Source of the DNA: Chlamydomonas sphaeroides
Lineage: Eukaryota; Chlorophyta; Chlorophyceae; Chlamydomonadales; Chlamydomonadaceae
NCBI GenBank assembly: GCA_001662425.1
Contig: BDDC01000089.1
Span: forward strand, 1-64,000
Length of the DNA: 64,000 nucleotides
Reading direction: 5' to 3'
Of the stretch, positions 11,758 to 25,000 are shown piece by piece (position 1 is the first letter of the stretch; every line of letters starts with the position of its first letter). Both the position numbers and the translations under genes were made by a program. The notes below the pieces were generated by a model. That model worked only from the letters and a program-made list of their open reading frames with translations. It was not told the DNA's origin and did no database searches.

Positions 11758-12147
11758 GGTGGGGTGGGGAGAATCCTGGGCTGGTTGGGGGAGAATCCGA
11801 AGGCCGCGGGGGAAGCACCCCAGGTGTGCAGGCGGAGAGTTTGGGTGCGGAAGGAAGACCGAGAAACCCAAACACCCCGCAGCCTCTATCTCGATACTCG
11901 CAGCGCCCCCTCAGCTATTCCTGTCGCGAGTACCACGCGACAAGGCTGCCAGAGTATATTCAGGCGGTGTCCACCCTCCGAGTGGCACAGGTGAAACCGC
12001 GTGCCCACGCACGTCCCAGTTTACAAACCAGCGGATGGATGGCGCGGGAGCAGCAGGGGAGATCGTTCCAACATCTGCACTGGAGGATGGTCCAACATAA
12101 TTCGCGGCGATGTTGAAAGTCTAAGCGGGTGCCCGCGCAGACCTTCG

Positions 12148-12211
12148 AAGAGCTGGGCCGAATTTGCATGCCAACCGCAGTTTCAGGTTGTACAGCACTG
12201 AACTCCAGGTC
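12148..12211 (+). promoter_or_regulatory. Conserved upstream block of gene B
   Basis: Same block as upstream of A and C (GCCAACCGCAGTTTCAGG, then TGTACAGC and TGAACT), about 110-170 bases before the gene B start codon. Its conservation between genes that face in different directions argues for a shared 5' UTR or promoter element. Confidence 0.45.
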
Positions 12212-12320
12212 TGTAACTTGTGTTGCGCATTGATTTTCATCATAGCTGTTGTTAATACACGTGCGCCAGCGATAGCAACTTCTCCAACGACCCAGCAGCA
12301 GCAGACTGTGAGCCAAGGCC

Positions 12321-13097
12321 ATGGGGCACTGGCGTGCGAAAAGAAGCATGCCGAAATGCGCCCGGCCGCAATTTTTCTTTTGTAACGGTTCTTTGAAGAT
12401 GGCGTTGCTCCTTGTGGTGGCGTCGCTGGCGATGACGACGACTTTGGCGCACGCCACTGTGCGTAGCCTGCGCGGCGACGTGGCAGGTGTGGGATATCTG
12501 AGTGATCATCGGAGTGCAAGTCCTCGCTAGGTACACACCGACACCGGCGCGCATAAAGCAAATAGCAAGCCACGCACACACCACAGTTGTCGACGACGCC
12601 ACCAACGATCCTCGCTATGCCCTGCATAGTCGCATGCACGGGTTTGCGTGCTTGACGGAAATTCCAGGTCTTGATGACTCCGCTGCATCATCACTTGCAT
12701 TGGTCGCTGGACATACAACCGAGATGGCGGCATGCATAGTGCCACGACATGATTGTGTCTTGGAGTCAACTGCCGACAGACCACCGCCGCTCAGCACGAA
12801 ACCCGTCAACCAGCACGCTTATATATATATCACCATTTCCTGCAGCCTCCGGACTCTCCCGACGCACGACGCGCCAACGCCCTCGGAACCGCCAAACTCC
12901 CACAGCGACGGCTGGTGCTGATGTGCACGATGTCACGGTCCAAGCTGCAGACGATGGCATTTCGTCGGAGGCAGGCGTCGTCCGCCGCAGCAGCCTGGCC
13001 ACCATGCTCCTGCGCCGGCCCCCGCCCAAGCGCCGCCCTCCGTCCCCTACCATCGCCGGCAACATCGGCGTTCCAAACACCTATGATTCTCTCACGG
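12321..13097 (+). other. Gene B N-terminal exons: signal peptide and basic/Pro motif
   Basis: Exon 1 is 12321-12486 (166 nt) with MALLLVVASLAMTTTLAHA as the hydrophobic core and TVRSLRGDVAG after it. Exon 2 is 12906-13097 (192 nt) with MLLRRPPPKRRPPSP and TIAGNIG, ending in phase 1 at a GTGAGA donor. Both are directly comparable to gene A. Confidence 0.86.
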
Positions 13098-16000
13098 GTG
13101 AGAAGCGTTGGTTGTGTCTATCTGTGCGTCACTATGATGTGGGGAAGGTATGGGGTTGCATGGCTACGACAGCGGTGTGTGGGACGGAGGGAGGTGTGGG
13201 GTGGCAACATGTGCTATGCATTCTCCCGTAGTCACGTCACTGGGGTTGAGGCTCAGATAGGGCAGGGATACGTGCAGAGGCATTAAGACAGGGGCAGGGG
13301 TGCAGGCAGAGCTCCAGCATTCCCGGTTCTTGAAATCCATCCACCCACTGGCTTTGATTGCGCACACTACACACACAGCTTATGACGCCCCTGCTACCCC
13401 GCGTGCCTGCCCCTGTGTCATGCGGCCCCCATCCTGTCGACTGGTGCCAAACAAGATGGCTCCATCGTGAGGCTGAGCCCTTCCATCGACAGAACGCTGT
13501 GTGTGGCACCAAAGGCCCTGTTCACAACCACACCGGTATCAGCTGGCGATATGCTGGAGTTAACTTACTGCTTCGTGCAAGGCAATCGGCAGGACTGGGT
13601 TGTTCGGACCACAGGTGAGGCAGGCACGGACAGTACCGCTGCTGCAGGAGTGAAGGCAGGATGCGGCGTCGTGAGGAGGGCGCTGTGCCAGGGGAGGGGG
13701 CGATGCCAGGGGAGGGCAAGATGCTAGGGGAGGGGGCAGTGCCGAGGGGGCGCTGTGACAGGGGAGGGCACTGTGCCAGGGGAGGGGGCAGTTCCAGGGG
13801 AGGGCGCTGTGCCAGGAAGGGGTCAGTGCCAGGGGGGGCAGTGCCAGGGGAGGGCAAGGTGCCAGGGGAGCGAACGGGGCCTGGGGAGGGCACAGTGCCA
13901 GGGGAGGGCGCTGTGCCAGGGGAGGGCGCTGTGCCAGGGGAGGGCACGGTGCCCGGGTGGGCGCGGTGCCAGGAGCCGGCGTGGTGTCAGGGGCCGGCAT
14001 GGTATCAGGGGAGGGCACGGTGCCAGAGGCCGGCGTGGGGCCAGGGGTAGGTGCGGTGTCAGGGGAGGCACGGTGCCAGGGGAGGGTGCGATGTCAGGGG
14101 CGGCGTCAGGCGAGGGCGTGTTGTCAGCAGGGGAGGGCAGCAGGGTGCCAGGGGTGGGGCGCATGGAGCCAAGGAAGGGCGCGGTGCCTGACGTCCCCTG
14201 CACGATACCAGTGAAGCCGGCCCTCACACATTCGAACCATGCATGCCCGCTGCCGTGAAGGTGTGGCGGGCGTCTACGTTTTTGCAAACGTGATGTCGCA
14301 GGAGGTGCGTGTAAGGGAGAGTGCACTGGCGGGGCGGCAAAAAGCCATGCTGTGTCGGCTTGCGTAATAGCAAAGCAGTGGGCCAGGTCAATTGTGTTGA
14401 GGCCGGTGGTGGATGAGCGGGTCACCATTGTACCAGCCTCTCACACCCACTGCACCCGCTGACACTCTGTCCGGCGAGGTTATTGACGGAACCGCGAACC
14501 TGGAATACCTGCCGCGGCTGCCACTCAACCCCCGCACAACCCGCCTCAGACCATGTGCCTGGCCGTCGAGTCGAATGAAACGGGGCCCCGCTTCGTCATG
14601 GCTGCCTGCGACGTCAACACAAGTGCGCAGAGGCTGCTGGTTACCTCTTTCAATGATAACACGTGAGGCGTGCATGCGACCAGCGGGCAGGCGGGCTGGC
14701 AAGCGGTGACAGCAGCGGGGTACTCGTGTGGAAGGCCCGACCGCGCACACAGCAGCTGTGCCCTGAAGCTTCCGTCGCACCGACACAGGACCCCGTGGCG
14801 CAGCACTGATTGTGTAGTCCTTCCTTGCCCGCGGCCACCCTGCCGCAGGTTATCGATGAAGTCGGTCTCCAGCGGTGCGTAGGCAGGGGGCATGGCGCGG
14901 GTGCTTGGATAGGTCACAACCTTGTAGAGGCTGTTTGGAGCCCATTGCAACAGCTGGCCCATCGTGTCTGTTTACATATAGATGCATCTCAGATCCAATA
15001 ACGAAGCCCAACTCTAGCATGGGCCCTGTACTCGGCAGGCAAGCATGTAGCTCGCAGCACGTGTGGCCTTGCTTGTTTACGCACGCACCCCGCCCACATC
15101 GTGGAAGCCTTGCACCGGCCAGTCAGCCAGTACGGGCGACCACCGGGCCGCATTGACACAATCCCAACATATGCTAGGACTCTTGGCCCGACCACCGCAG
15201 GCCTGTGCGTAAACGTGGCGGGTGTGATAGTCTACTTCGGTGCCATGCTGAAGCCGGCGACGTGCAACCCCGCTGGGGTTGGGCTGACGTGGACCCTGGT
15301 GCCTTTCGGTGCGTGGGTCAATCCCAAATCGTATCGGACCCGTCAATTAGAAATAGAAATAGAAGTAAAAATAGAAATAAAGGTACGGCGTGCTTTACTA
15401 GCCGTGATCTAAGGAGGTAGGGCGATCAGGTGGGTCGAGGCCCCCGACGCGCCCTGTCCCCCGGGGCGTGGTGGGGTGGGGGGTTTTGTACCGTCCCGGC
15501 CCCAATGGCTGTCGCCTACGGGGGTCGTCGTCGTTGCCCCAACTCGTATGATGTGCTGCGAGGGCGTGCTTGCAAGGATGGTTGCAAGCACACAACCGTA
15601 CCGCCTGGACATAGCGAGATATACATGTAGGAGAGGACGAGTACTGGCCTTGGCCAAATATGGCTTGGCCGGCGGATCCAGGCACGCCAGCCACACCAAG
15701 TGACGCCATCCCTGCCTTGCTCACCGCACCGCCGCTGTCGCCCATTCTCCGCCGGCACGAACCGCAGGCACACGCACCCTCAGGCCCCCATCCCCACCGG
15801 CTCCTATCGCAAGTCCCCTCTCGCTGTCAGGTGCGGGCTGCTGCAGCGTAGCACTCCAACGCCAAGCTGAACTTTGCTGAGTGGGCTGGCTCGCACAGTA
15901 GCTCAGCGCGTCGTACGGCCATGCATGCTGCCTGGCATGCCGTACGCCTCAGTGGGATGCGGCCAGATGGCTGGGGCGACCTCGCTCCCACCAGCAGGCT

Positions 16001-19000
16001 CACTTCAACCGCCAGGCCCTGCCTCGGTCCGGGCCGGTGCATACCGGCATGCTTGCAGCTATTGCAGCGCTGAGCGTGACCTGCGCCACCGCCGTACAAA
16101 CGCCCTGAGCGCACATACAGCTCAGCTCCCCAGGTCAACACCCATGCAGCCGCCAGCAGCAACCTGGCTGTGCACTCTGCTATACGCACCATGACGTGAG
16201 CCCCCGCCATACATCGTCCTACAGGCGGCGCCGTCCTGACCCTCAAGCCGTCCTCCTCGGCATCGCTGTGCGTCGAGACGGAGAGCGGCAACGTGGCTTC
16301 CGGGGATGTGCTCGAGGTGTACAGCTGCCGCGACCATGCGCTGCAGCGCTGGGCTGTGAGGACCACCGGTGCGTCATTGAGGCGCCATCAACTACGCCGC
16401 GCGCTGCTGCTGTCGCTGCGCGGTACTGGGAAGGCTGCAAGCTATTGGCGAGGCGCCCTCGTGTGTCCGATGTGTATGTGTCAGCTCACTCCAGCACACG
16501 GTCGCAAGCTTCGTTGCTCTGCCCCGCAGGCGAGGCGGGCGTCTACCTGCTTGCCAACCAACACGGCACGCCGCCGGGGGTGCGTGTACGCGCTCGCTTG
16601 CCGTGCCTGCCTGCTGTGTCGGGCCAGCACAGGCGCCCGAAACACGGACGCTGTGCTGGCGTGCGGTGCTTTTGCGCGCGTGCCCAGTATGCGCGTGCGC
16701 TACGTGACCTCATATCCGTCTGCACGGATAGATGGCTCGCATGCCTTCTGGGTCGCGGCCAACAAGGCCGGGTGCTGGTTGCTTGGACCAACGGACGTGG
16801 GGCAGCAGGTGGCCAGCGCCGAGTTCGTTGGGCGGCAGCCACCTGTGCCGCGGCCCCTGCTACCTCTTCCCTATCATGATGCCCATTGGCTGTCGTGACG
16901 ACGCCGCGCCTGCCGCACCCACCTCCGGAACCCACCGCAGTCCATGTGCCTGGCCAGCCAGACGGCAGCCGCCGGAGCCAAGGTCGTCGTGGCTCCGTGC
17001 AGCAACGTCGACGTGTCACAACAATTCCTCTTCACGCTTGTCAGCGGCATGAGCAGCACGTGAGGCCATACTCGGGCAGGCGGGCGGACCTACTGGCTGC
17101 TTGGCTGTGACGCCAGGATATGTAGGAGCGAAGCACGCGCATGCGCCAGCACCGCGCAGCCGGCGTGCGGCAGCCGCGCGCTGGCCCTGACTGCCATAGC
17201 ACCCTGGCAGTAGTGCCGGCCTTGCAGATAAACTCTCACGCACCTCGCTGATCATGCCCAACCGCCAACCTGAATCGATCTGCCGCAGGTTCACAATCAG
17301 GTCGACCCTTGCCAGCGGTGCGTAACACCGCAACACAAGTTAACCAACCATCATCAAATGGGCGTGTCGCGGTTAGCACAGGAGGGGCTGCATGCGCACG
17401 TGCGTTGATAGGCGCTTCAGCAGTAGTACCGCTACAGCCAACCACCCTGCGCTTACCTTGTGTCTCATGCTTCAAGCCGCCGACAACACGAACCACGAGG
17501 GCTGCGCATATGCTCACTCCTCACACAACGGCCGCGCACTGCCCGCCTCCCTCTGCTCAGGCCTGTGTGTGGACATTGTGGGAGGCTTTGCCACCAGAGA
17601 CGCCAACCTGCAGCTGGCGGCGTGTAGCAGCGCGGCGGCGACCCAGAGCTGGAATATGGTGCTGATAAGTGGGTGCCGTCAGACGGCCGTGGTTGACAAG
17701 GGTGGATGGTGCGGGCGCACGCAGCCGCTGTTTGTGTGTGTGCTTCTGCTGGCGTCCTCTGCTTTGGCTGCTCGGCTGCACCTCATTTCACCCTCCCCTG
17801 TCACTCCCTGTCGCCAAACCATTAACCTCAGGCGGCGGACTTGTTCTAAATCCCTCCATGCCGCTTCCGCCGCCACCAAAGCCATCGCCGCCGCCACCCC
17901 AGCCGCCGCCTGTCACGTCCACCGACCCCAGCGGTCCCCTTGTGCTGCCGGCAGGTGTGGGCTGAGCGCTCATTGTACATTTGGGCTTGGCTTTGGAGTG
18001 TGCTGTGTATGTCCGTACAGGAAGGCGTGTGGTACGATACGGGCATGCTATCTCACAGGTGTTATAGCTTGGATCGGTTCAGCCACGCACATGGTGCCTC
18101 TACGTATACTAGCTGGCATTGGATGTTCCCACATCCGCCCCTGCGCGGACCGGACCACGGTACCCCCTACCCTTGCGCTCGCTCCCTGGCCCCTACTTCA
18201 CCCAGGCGGCCAGGGGTCTAGGAACCCTGCTCATGCTGCCGTCGCTAGGACGGACGACCAGATAGACATCAGCGCACCAGGCCCGAGCTACAACAGCAGG
18301 GCCATCGGCGGGCAGCCCCTCCCGCCCGCATGCTATGCTATCAGCGGACGTGTATGCGTCGCTATCGGCAGATAACCCTAAATAACCCCTAAACCCTAAT
18401 AATATGTAACAGCGTGGGCGCCTTGGCCCCTGCCTGCCCCTCTCCGCCGGCCCCTACCCAGGCGGTATCGTGACGTTGGCTGCCGCCGACGACGCCGATC
18501 TGTGCGTCGAGACAGTGAGCGGTGAAGCGAAAATAGGCGACAAGCTCGAGATCTTCGACTGCAACAGCAGAAGTACGCTGCAGCGCTGGGCTGTGACAGC
18601 TGCCGGTAAGTAAGGGCAGCGACGTCGAGCGATGTTCTTTGGCTACAGCTGCTGCTGAGGCGTGAATGGAACAAGGCAGCACGCGGGGGCCAGTTGTCCG
18701 CCAGTTGCCCGCCGCGCGCGCCCGATAGATGGTTGCCGCACTGCGTGCCGTGCCTCGCAGGCGAAGCGGGAGTCTACGTCCTGCGCAACGTAAAATCAAC
18801 CGAGGTGTGTACGATGGTGATGGCGGCACCCGCACGGGCCTAGCTCGTTGATGAGGCGGCATCTTGATTGAGTCCCGGCTCGCTCCTAGCAAAGTTGGGT
18901 GCGATGTGTCATGCCAGGCATGCATGAGTGGCATTCAGGGCGAGATGTGTTGGGGGCAAGCAGGGGCTTGCATAGCTGCTGGCTGGCTGGGTCTGTGATG

Positions 19001-22000
19001 CAGGCGGCTCGCGGTGGGCGAAGCGGGCAGCACGGCCACTGCCTTTGTGCCGCAGCCCAATCCAACGACCTCCCAGCCATCCAGCCATGCGGGCGTCCAG
19101 ACGCGTTCGCTGACGTGCCGTTCCCCCTGCCGTGTCCCTGCCTTGCCCCCTGCCAGCCCACGGACGGCCCGCCGCAGCCTCTTTGCATGGCCATGGCAGG
19201 GACGATGGTAGATATCGTCCTGGCTGCGTGCGACACCACCACCGTGTCGCAACAATTTTTCCTTCAGCTCACCGACGCCACCAGCAATACGTGAGACCGT
19301 GCCTGGCGAGGCGCTTGCTTGGTTGCTCGTTGGCCGCGGCAACAGGAGGCGCAGTGATGTCCATCCCCTTGGTGTGACGCATATCTGAAAGCAACTGCCG
19401 ACCAGGGGCATGACCACGCCTCGCTCCCTGCATAATCCTGCTTTGCAAACCCATCCTGACTGCCGGGTGCAAACGCAGCTTCCTGAGCTGGGGATGTCTG
19501 GCTGTTGTTGCCGCAGGGTCTCAATAAAGTCCATCGCTGCCAGCGGTGCGTGCGCATTGGGCGAGGCTCGAGGGATAACTCATGTTAGCTAGCACATGCA
19601 TTCAGGCCACGGACGATGGCTGTGACCACTGTGCTCTGGAGCTCTGCTGGTTCAATCCGTCCGTTGCACGTTTCACCCGCCGGCGACCTGGCACTGGCCA
19701 CTCTTGCACTCGCGTCCCCCATCGTCCTACGAAGCCCGACGGCCTGCACCAGCAGTTCTAGACGGGGGTTACACGTACTACGGTAATGAGTTACATGTGG
19801 CAAGCTGACCGCTCCCCCAGGCATGTGTGTGGACGTGGTGGGAGGCAGCGTCTTCAAAGGCGTCGACCTTTGGCTGGCAGCATGCAGCAGCACCGCGGCG
19901 GGACAGAGCTGGAACGTTGTGTCCGTCGGTGGGTCCGATTAGCGAGGTTTTGGGCAGGGGTGTTTGCTAGCAGTATTGTGTCGCTAGGGTTCCCTCCTGG
20001 ATTGGCCGTCAGCAAGAGTGGTAGGGGCGCGGCTGTGCCCACCTGCAGCCTTGTCATCAATGCAAATCAATCGTCACTGCTGGCCCCGCCCGCTCGCTCT
20101 TGCAAGCTACAGGGCTGCAGGGGCGGGATGGGCGCGTGCTGCCCTCTATGCGTGGCTATGCCGGATGCCTTTCATATCACCCCCTGACCTGCCGCTGTGT
20201 TTTCACCCCCCGCCCTTCAGGCTCAGGAGCTCGCTCCCCGCCTCCCCCTTCACCGCCGCCGCCGCGAGCATCGCCGTTGCCCCCCCGCCGGCCGCCACCC
20301 TCATCTTCGCCGCCGCCGCCGCCCCGGCCGTCGCCCCTTCCTTCAAGCAGCTCGGGCACGCCCCTCGTACTGGCAGGTGCGGGCTTTATGTTTGGGTTGT
20401 CGGAGTGGACTGGCGCCGTGCAGCAGTGGGTGTTGTTACGTACGGCATGCTGTCTGGCTGCTGGCAGTTGGTATGTATCATTGCATTCAAGCACATGGGG
20501 TTACATCCGCCCGAACTTAAACGTGCCGCCCAATTCCCGTTGCGTTCGTCGGCCGGCCCCGGCTCATCAGGCGTCACCGTGGCGACCCTGGTGACGGCCG
20601 GCGGCACCAACAGGCTGTGCGTCGAGACGGAGAGCGGCCAAGCTCGGCCAAGCCACCATCTTGAAGTTTACGACTGCAAGGGCACAACTCTGCAGCGCTG
20701 GGATGTGGTGGCTACCGGTGAGTTGGGGCGGGCATGGGCAGCGGCATTCATGTCATGTGGTTGTTGCTGCTGCTGCTGCTGTATGATGATGGGCCAGCAG
20801 GTAGGCGGCACGCAGTGCTAAGGTATACGCGAGTCATCCGGTCGCCCGTTGCGCCCAATGGTCGCCCCACTGCGTGCTTTGGCTTGCAGGCGGAGCGGGC
20901 GTCTACATCCTTCGGAACAAGGGTCCATCAGTCGAGGTGTGTGCGAGAGTGACGGCTGTTGCGGCACGGCCCGGGCTGTTTGCGAAGCCGCCTCTGAGTT
21001 CCGGCTCCATGCAATGATTGGTGCGATGCGTCACGCCATGTCGCGTCGTGCATGCATCCATGCGGAGCGTCGGAGCAGTGTGCATTGGGGGCAAGCGAGG
21101 GCATAGGTCGGTGCTGGCTGGCGGGGACTTGTGCAGGCGGCCGGCGGTGGGCGGAGTGGGCCGCCAGTGACGCGACCAGCCGCGGCCTCACCGGCCTGCC
21201 CCTCCACTCACCGCGGGTGTCCGGACGATGCGTTGCTTGTTGTGACACATCATGCCTGCCACACCCCCCGCAGCACCTCTGCATGGCCGCCGGGACCTGG
21301 GCCGTCGTGCTGAAAGTGTGTGAGCCCGACGACAACGCGCAGAGCTTTTTGTTTCAGGTCATCACCGGCACGACGTGAGGCAGGCGGCGCGGGCACTAGC
21401 TAGGCGGCGCGTGCATGTCGCAAGCAGGGCGCGTCGCGCAGAGGCCGCCCCTGCGTCGGTGCCACATACAGCATTGTGACTAGTGCCGACGACGGATTGC
21501 TCCCGCCCACGCCTCGCTGACCATGCACATGCAACGGATCTGATCCGCCGCAGGGTCTCCATAAGGACCACCGATGCCAGAGGTGCGCATTGGGCGAGGC
21601 TTTACAGCGCAGGTTTTGTAATATGGAGCATATAGCTAGGCCGGGGCCTCGAGGATGCCGGCGCGCGGGTCCTGCCGTGCATGCCCAATCTGCTGCACAA
21701 GCCACCTCACGCACCAGCACGGTGTCTTGCCGCCAAGCCGCCTCCTGACGATCTGCACAGTCGCGTCTGATGCAGCTTCAGGCCTTCCAAAGATGCTGCA
21801 CTCTGCTCGCTCCCACAGGCCTGTGTGTGGGCCTTGAGGATGGCGCGGTCGTCAAAGGATCCGACCTGGAGCTGGCGCCCTGCAGCAGCACGGTCCCAAT
21901 GCACCAGAGCTGGCATGTGCAAGCGATTGAGGGTGGGTCAGGCACACATAGCAAGCTGCCGGCCGCTAGGGGTGTGCGGTCGATTGCGGCCCGTTGATTG

Positions 22001-25000
22001 CTCCGGAGGCCCGGCTGCTGTCTTGACCGTACACCACCGCTGCTCCGTCCCGCAGGCCGGTGGCCCCCCCCGCCAGGCTCTCGGCCCCCTTCGTCGCCGC
22101 CGCCGCCCCGGCCACCGCTCCCCACGGCAAGCAACCCCGCCGGCGCTCCCCTCGTGCTGGCAGGTGCGGGCTGCTGGCGCACGCACCAAGGCGCCCTCCG
22201 CACATGCGGCTTGCTTGGGTTGGGCGGGGTGCCGCAGGATTCCAACAGGGCCGCCGGCCGGCTCCATACAGCGGGTGGCGTACTGTCGTGCGGCCTGGCA
22301 TTCCGTACGCCGGAGCGTGGCGCAGCCAAGTGGGACGACCTCCGTCCAAACCAGGCCGCAGCCAAAGAGGCACGGCACTTGGTTGGTTGGCCCCTTCCCC
22401 ACGCGACATGGCGCGCAGCACAGTGCTCAACTCGTACGTTCTATACACCTCTGGCAGGCATGGACTTGTTACCACGCCTCACTGCCCCTGAGACGTATGG
22501 CCACGCTTGCGTCCATCCGCCGGCCCCCACCCAGATGGCGCCGTGATGAAGCTGGCAGTACGAACAACCGACGGCGTGAGGCTCTGCGTTTCGCCGGTGG
22601 CCGGATTCCCATGGGCCGACAGCGCGCTTGAGGTCGTCGACTGCAGCAGCAGCCGTGAGCTGGAGCGCTGGGTTGTGATTGCCACTGGTAAGTAAGGGTG
22701 GAGGCGGCGATGTTTGCAGAAGGTCAGCGAAGGCTGCTGCTGAACAGTGCGCGGCAGTCTAGTCGCTAGCTAGGTAGCACACGATGTCTGCAAGTCCCCC
22801 AAGCACCCATTGCGCCCATGTGTTATGGTCGATTGCTGCCGTGCAGGCGAGGCGGGCGTCTACGCGCTTGCCGCCATCCTGCCAGACCAGCGGCAGGTGT
22901 GTGTGCGTGTGTGAGCGGGCCTACGGAGGCGAGCGGAGGGCGCTGGCATGTATGCCCTTCAAACAGCATGGCTCGGGCGTCGGGAGTTGTGTGGGCGGGG
23001 TGCTTCGCTTGCGACGGGCGCGGCTGACCTGCGTGTGGCAGGCATGCTGTGCGTGCTGGCGGCTTCGGTGGCTGGGCAAGCCGCGCGATTTTGGCCTCAG
23101 CCGCGGCGCCATCCATCGACCGCTCACCCACACCAGCCAAGAGGGTATCGGGATGTGTACGCTGACGGTGCCGTGCCTGCCGCACCCACCCGCCTCCAGC
23201 GGCCGCCACAGGCCGTGTGCATGTCCAGCAGGACGGGAGCCAACGGAGCCAAGCTCTTCCTGTCTAATTGCGACGCCGCCAACGACGCCACGCAGAGGTT
23301 TCTCTTTCAGTACACCGGCGGCACCGGCAGCACGTGAGTCCGTGTCTGTTGCTGGGGCGCCATCTTGCAGGCCAGCCTGGCTGCGGCATCAGGAGGCGCA
23401 TTGACGACCCCGTGTTGCCATGTCTTCCTGAAAGCGCCGTTCGTGCGCATGGTCCATGCCTGCCGTCCATGCTGTGCCCCACCTAACTCGGCTACGTATG
23501 CCGCAGGGTGTTCATGAGATCCACCGCTGGCACCAACGGTGCGCATTGTTGGGCGCCTTGAGCGTTTGTTTTATAACACCTAGATAGCAGTAACAATTCC
23601 GATGTGGCTCAGGCGATTGGTGTCGGGCTTTGCTCTCGCAAACTGCTGCGCGAGCCATGGCTCCGTCGCCTCGTGGCCTCGTGCGCGCGACTGCCCGGAT
23701 CGCTCGGCACGTCGGCGACCTATCCTACCTGCGCCAGCCATCCTGGACATGACGGGGCTCGAACCCTTTGATGTGTAGATGTCGCACACCACCCGCCTCC
23801 CCCAGGCCTGTGCGTGGACCTGGTGGGAGCGGCCGTCTCCAGCTTTGCAGACCTGGTGCTGTCGGGCTGCAGGAGCACAGCGCCGTTCGGCCAGTTCTGG
23901 AGTGTTTCCGACGCAGGTGGGCGATCCCAAGCACGCTAGCTACCGGCAGGTTGTCAGCGGTTGGCTGGATAGGCAAGCGCTGCTGCTATGTGCGGCTGTG
24001 CCCGCCGCCTATCCCCGCTACCCTGCTACACTCCACAATCGCCCGGCCATCAGGAGCCCCCGAACCAAACTTAGAACTTGAAACAGAGGTACAGCGAGCG
24101 AGCTTGACCCGCCGGGTACAGCACGCGGGCTTAATCCGGCGCCCCTGCCTTCGTCCATCACGCGCAGGAGCACCCCCTTCGCCTCCTCCGCCGCTGCCTC
24201 CAGCCGGTGAGCTGGCGGGACCGAGCCCACAACCAGAGTTGGGAGTGAAGGGTACAGTTCGAATAGGGCCAGTTGTGTGTTGGATATGTACGGCCGCTCG
24301 GCACAGCGAAGCGCTGGATGCTCCTCGCTGGCTTGCGTGCGTGCACACCCCTGCCTGCCACCCCGCTTACATGCACTGACGTATATATGCCGCAGGCTCT
24401 CCGCCTCCCTCACCTCCGCCTCCGCCGGTGGCCGTGTATCCAAGTGAGAGCTGAGCGATGTGCTACGTAGGGGTCTCGGCTGCCAGAGATGCCTGCATGC
24501 TATGCAAAGCTGCTCGGTAGCTACCAGAGCCCACCCTAGCTAAGCGATGTGGCGTAGTCGAGCGGAAGGCCAAGGGCTTAGCCCGCCCCACCACGCCCTG
24601 TGGTGCTACACGCCCGCCTGCCCCTTCCCCACGCAGACGGAGCGGTCGTGTATATTGAAACCGCTTCCATCCCTGGTGTATGTATCGAGACGACGACTGG
24701 CGAGACAGAACCTGGTGATAGGCTCGAGATTTACAACTGCCGCGGCGGCCCACACCAGCAATTCATCCTGCGGACCGTTGGTGAGGCAGTATTGGGGCAA
24801 GGACGGGTGCGCGGACAGAAGCGCCAATGCATGGCGCCTCAATGCGCCCGCCGCTCCAGTGCAGCCGCTAGCGGCTCTAGAGACACAAATGCAGATTCGA
24901 GGTCCGCTCTAGCCGGCCGCGTAAGCTCTGTGCTAATCTGACCGACGGGGCGGAATGATGACCCATCCAGATGCGTCGGTCCAGTGGCCAGCGCAGCCGC

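Larger units (their letters stand above)
6531..12320. other. Intergenic region between divergent genes A and B
   Basis: About 5.8 kb separate the start codons of A and B. It holds the conserved upstream blocks at both ends, a C-like gene relic (8410-9154), and three members of a hAT-like MITE family (7583, 9657 and 11520 onward). The stretches 6700-7580, 9160-9650 and 9900-11500 hold no exon recognisable as part of the lectin family. Open frames on both strands at 10030-11400 are Ala/Pro/Arg-rich, overlap each other and lack supporting splice evidence. Confidence 0.6.

Noticed and set aside
12164..12385. Upstream open frame ANRSFRLY, conserved also before A and C
   Set aside because: The nucleotide block is conserved, but the frames diverge and contain stops in different places. 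It is better explained as 5' UTR or promoter sequence.
13640..14160. Regular repeats that might be taken for a CRISPR array
   Set aside because: The units are contiguous and imperfect with no spacers of constant length, and the locus is eukaryotic and intronic.
15405..15420. AAGGAGGT, resembling a bacterial ribosome-binding site
   Set aside because: It is part of the REP1 repeat and occurs in each copy. The window is eukaryotic and no gene follows it.
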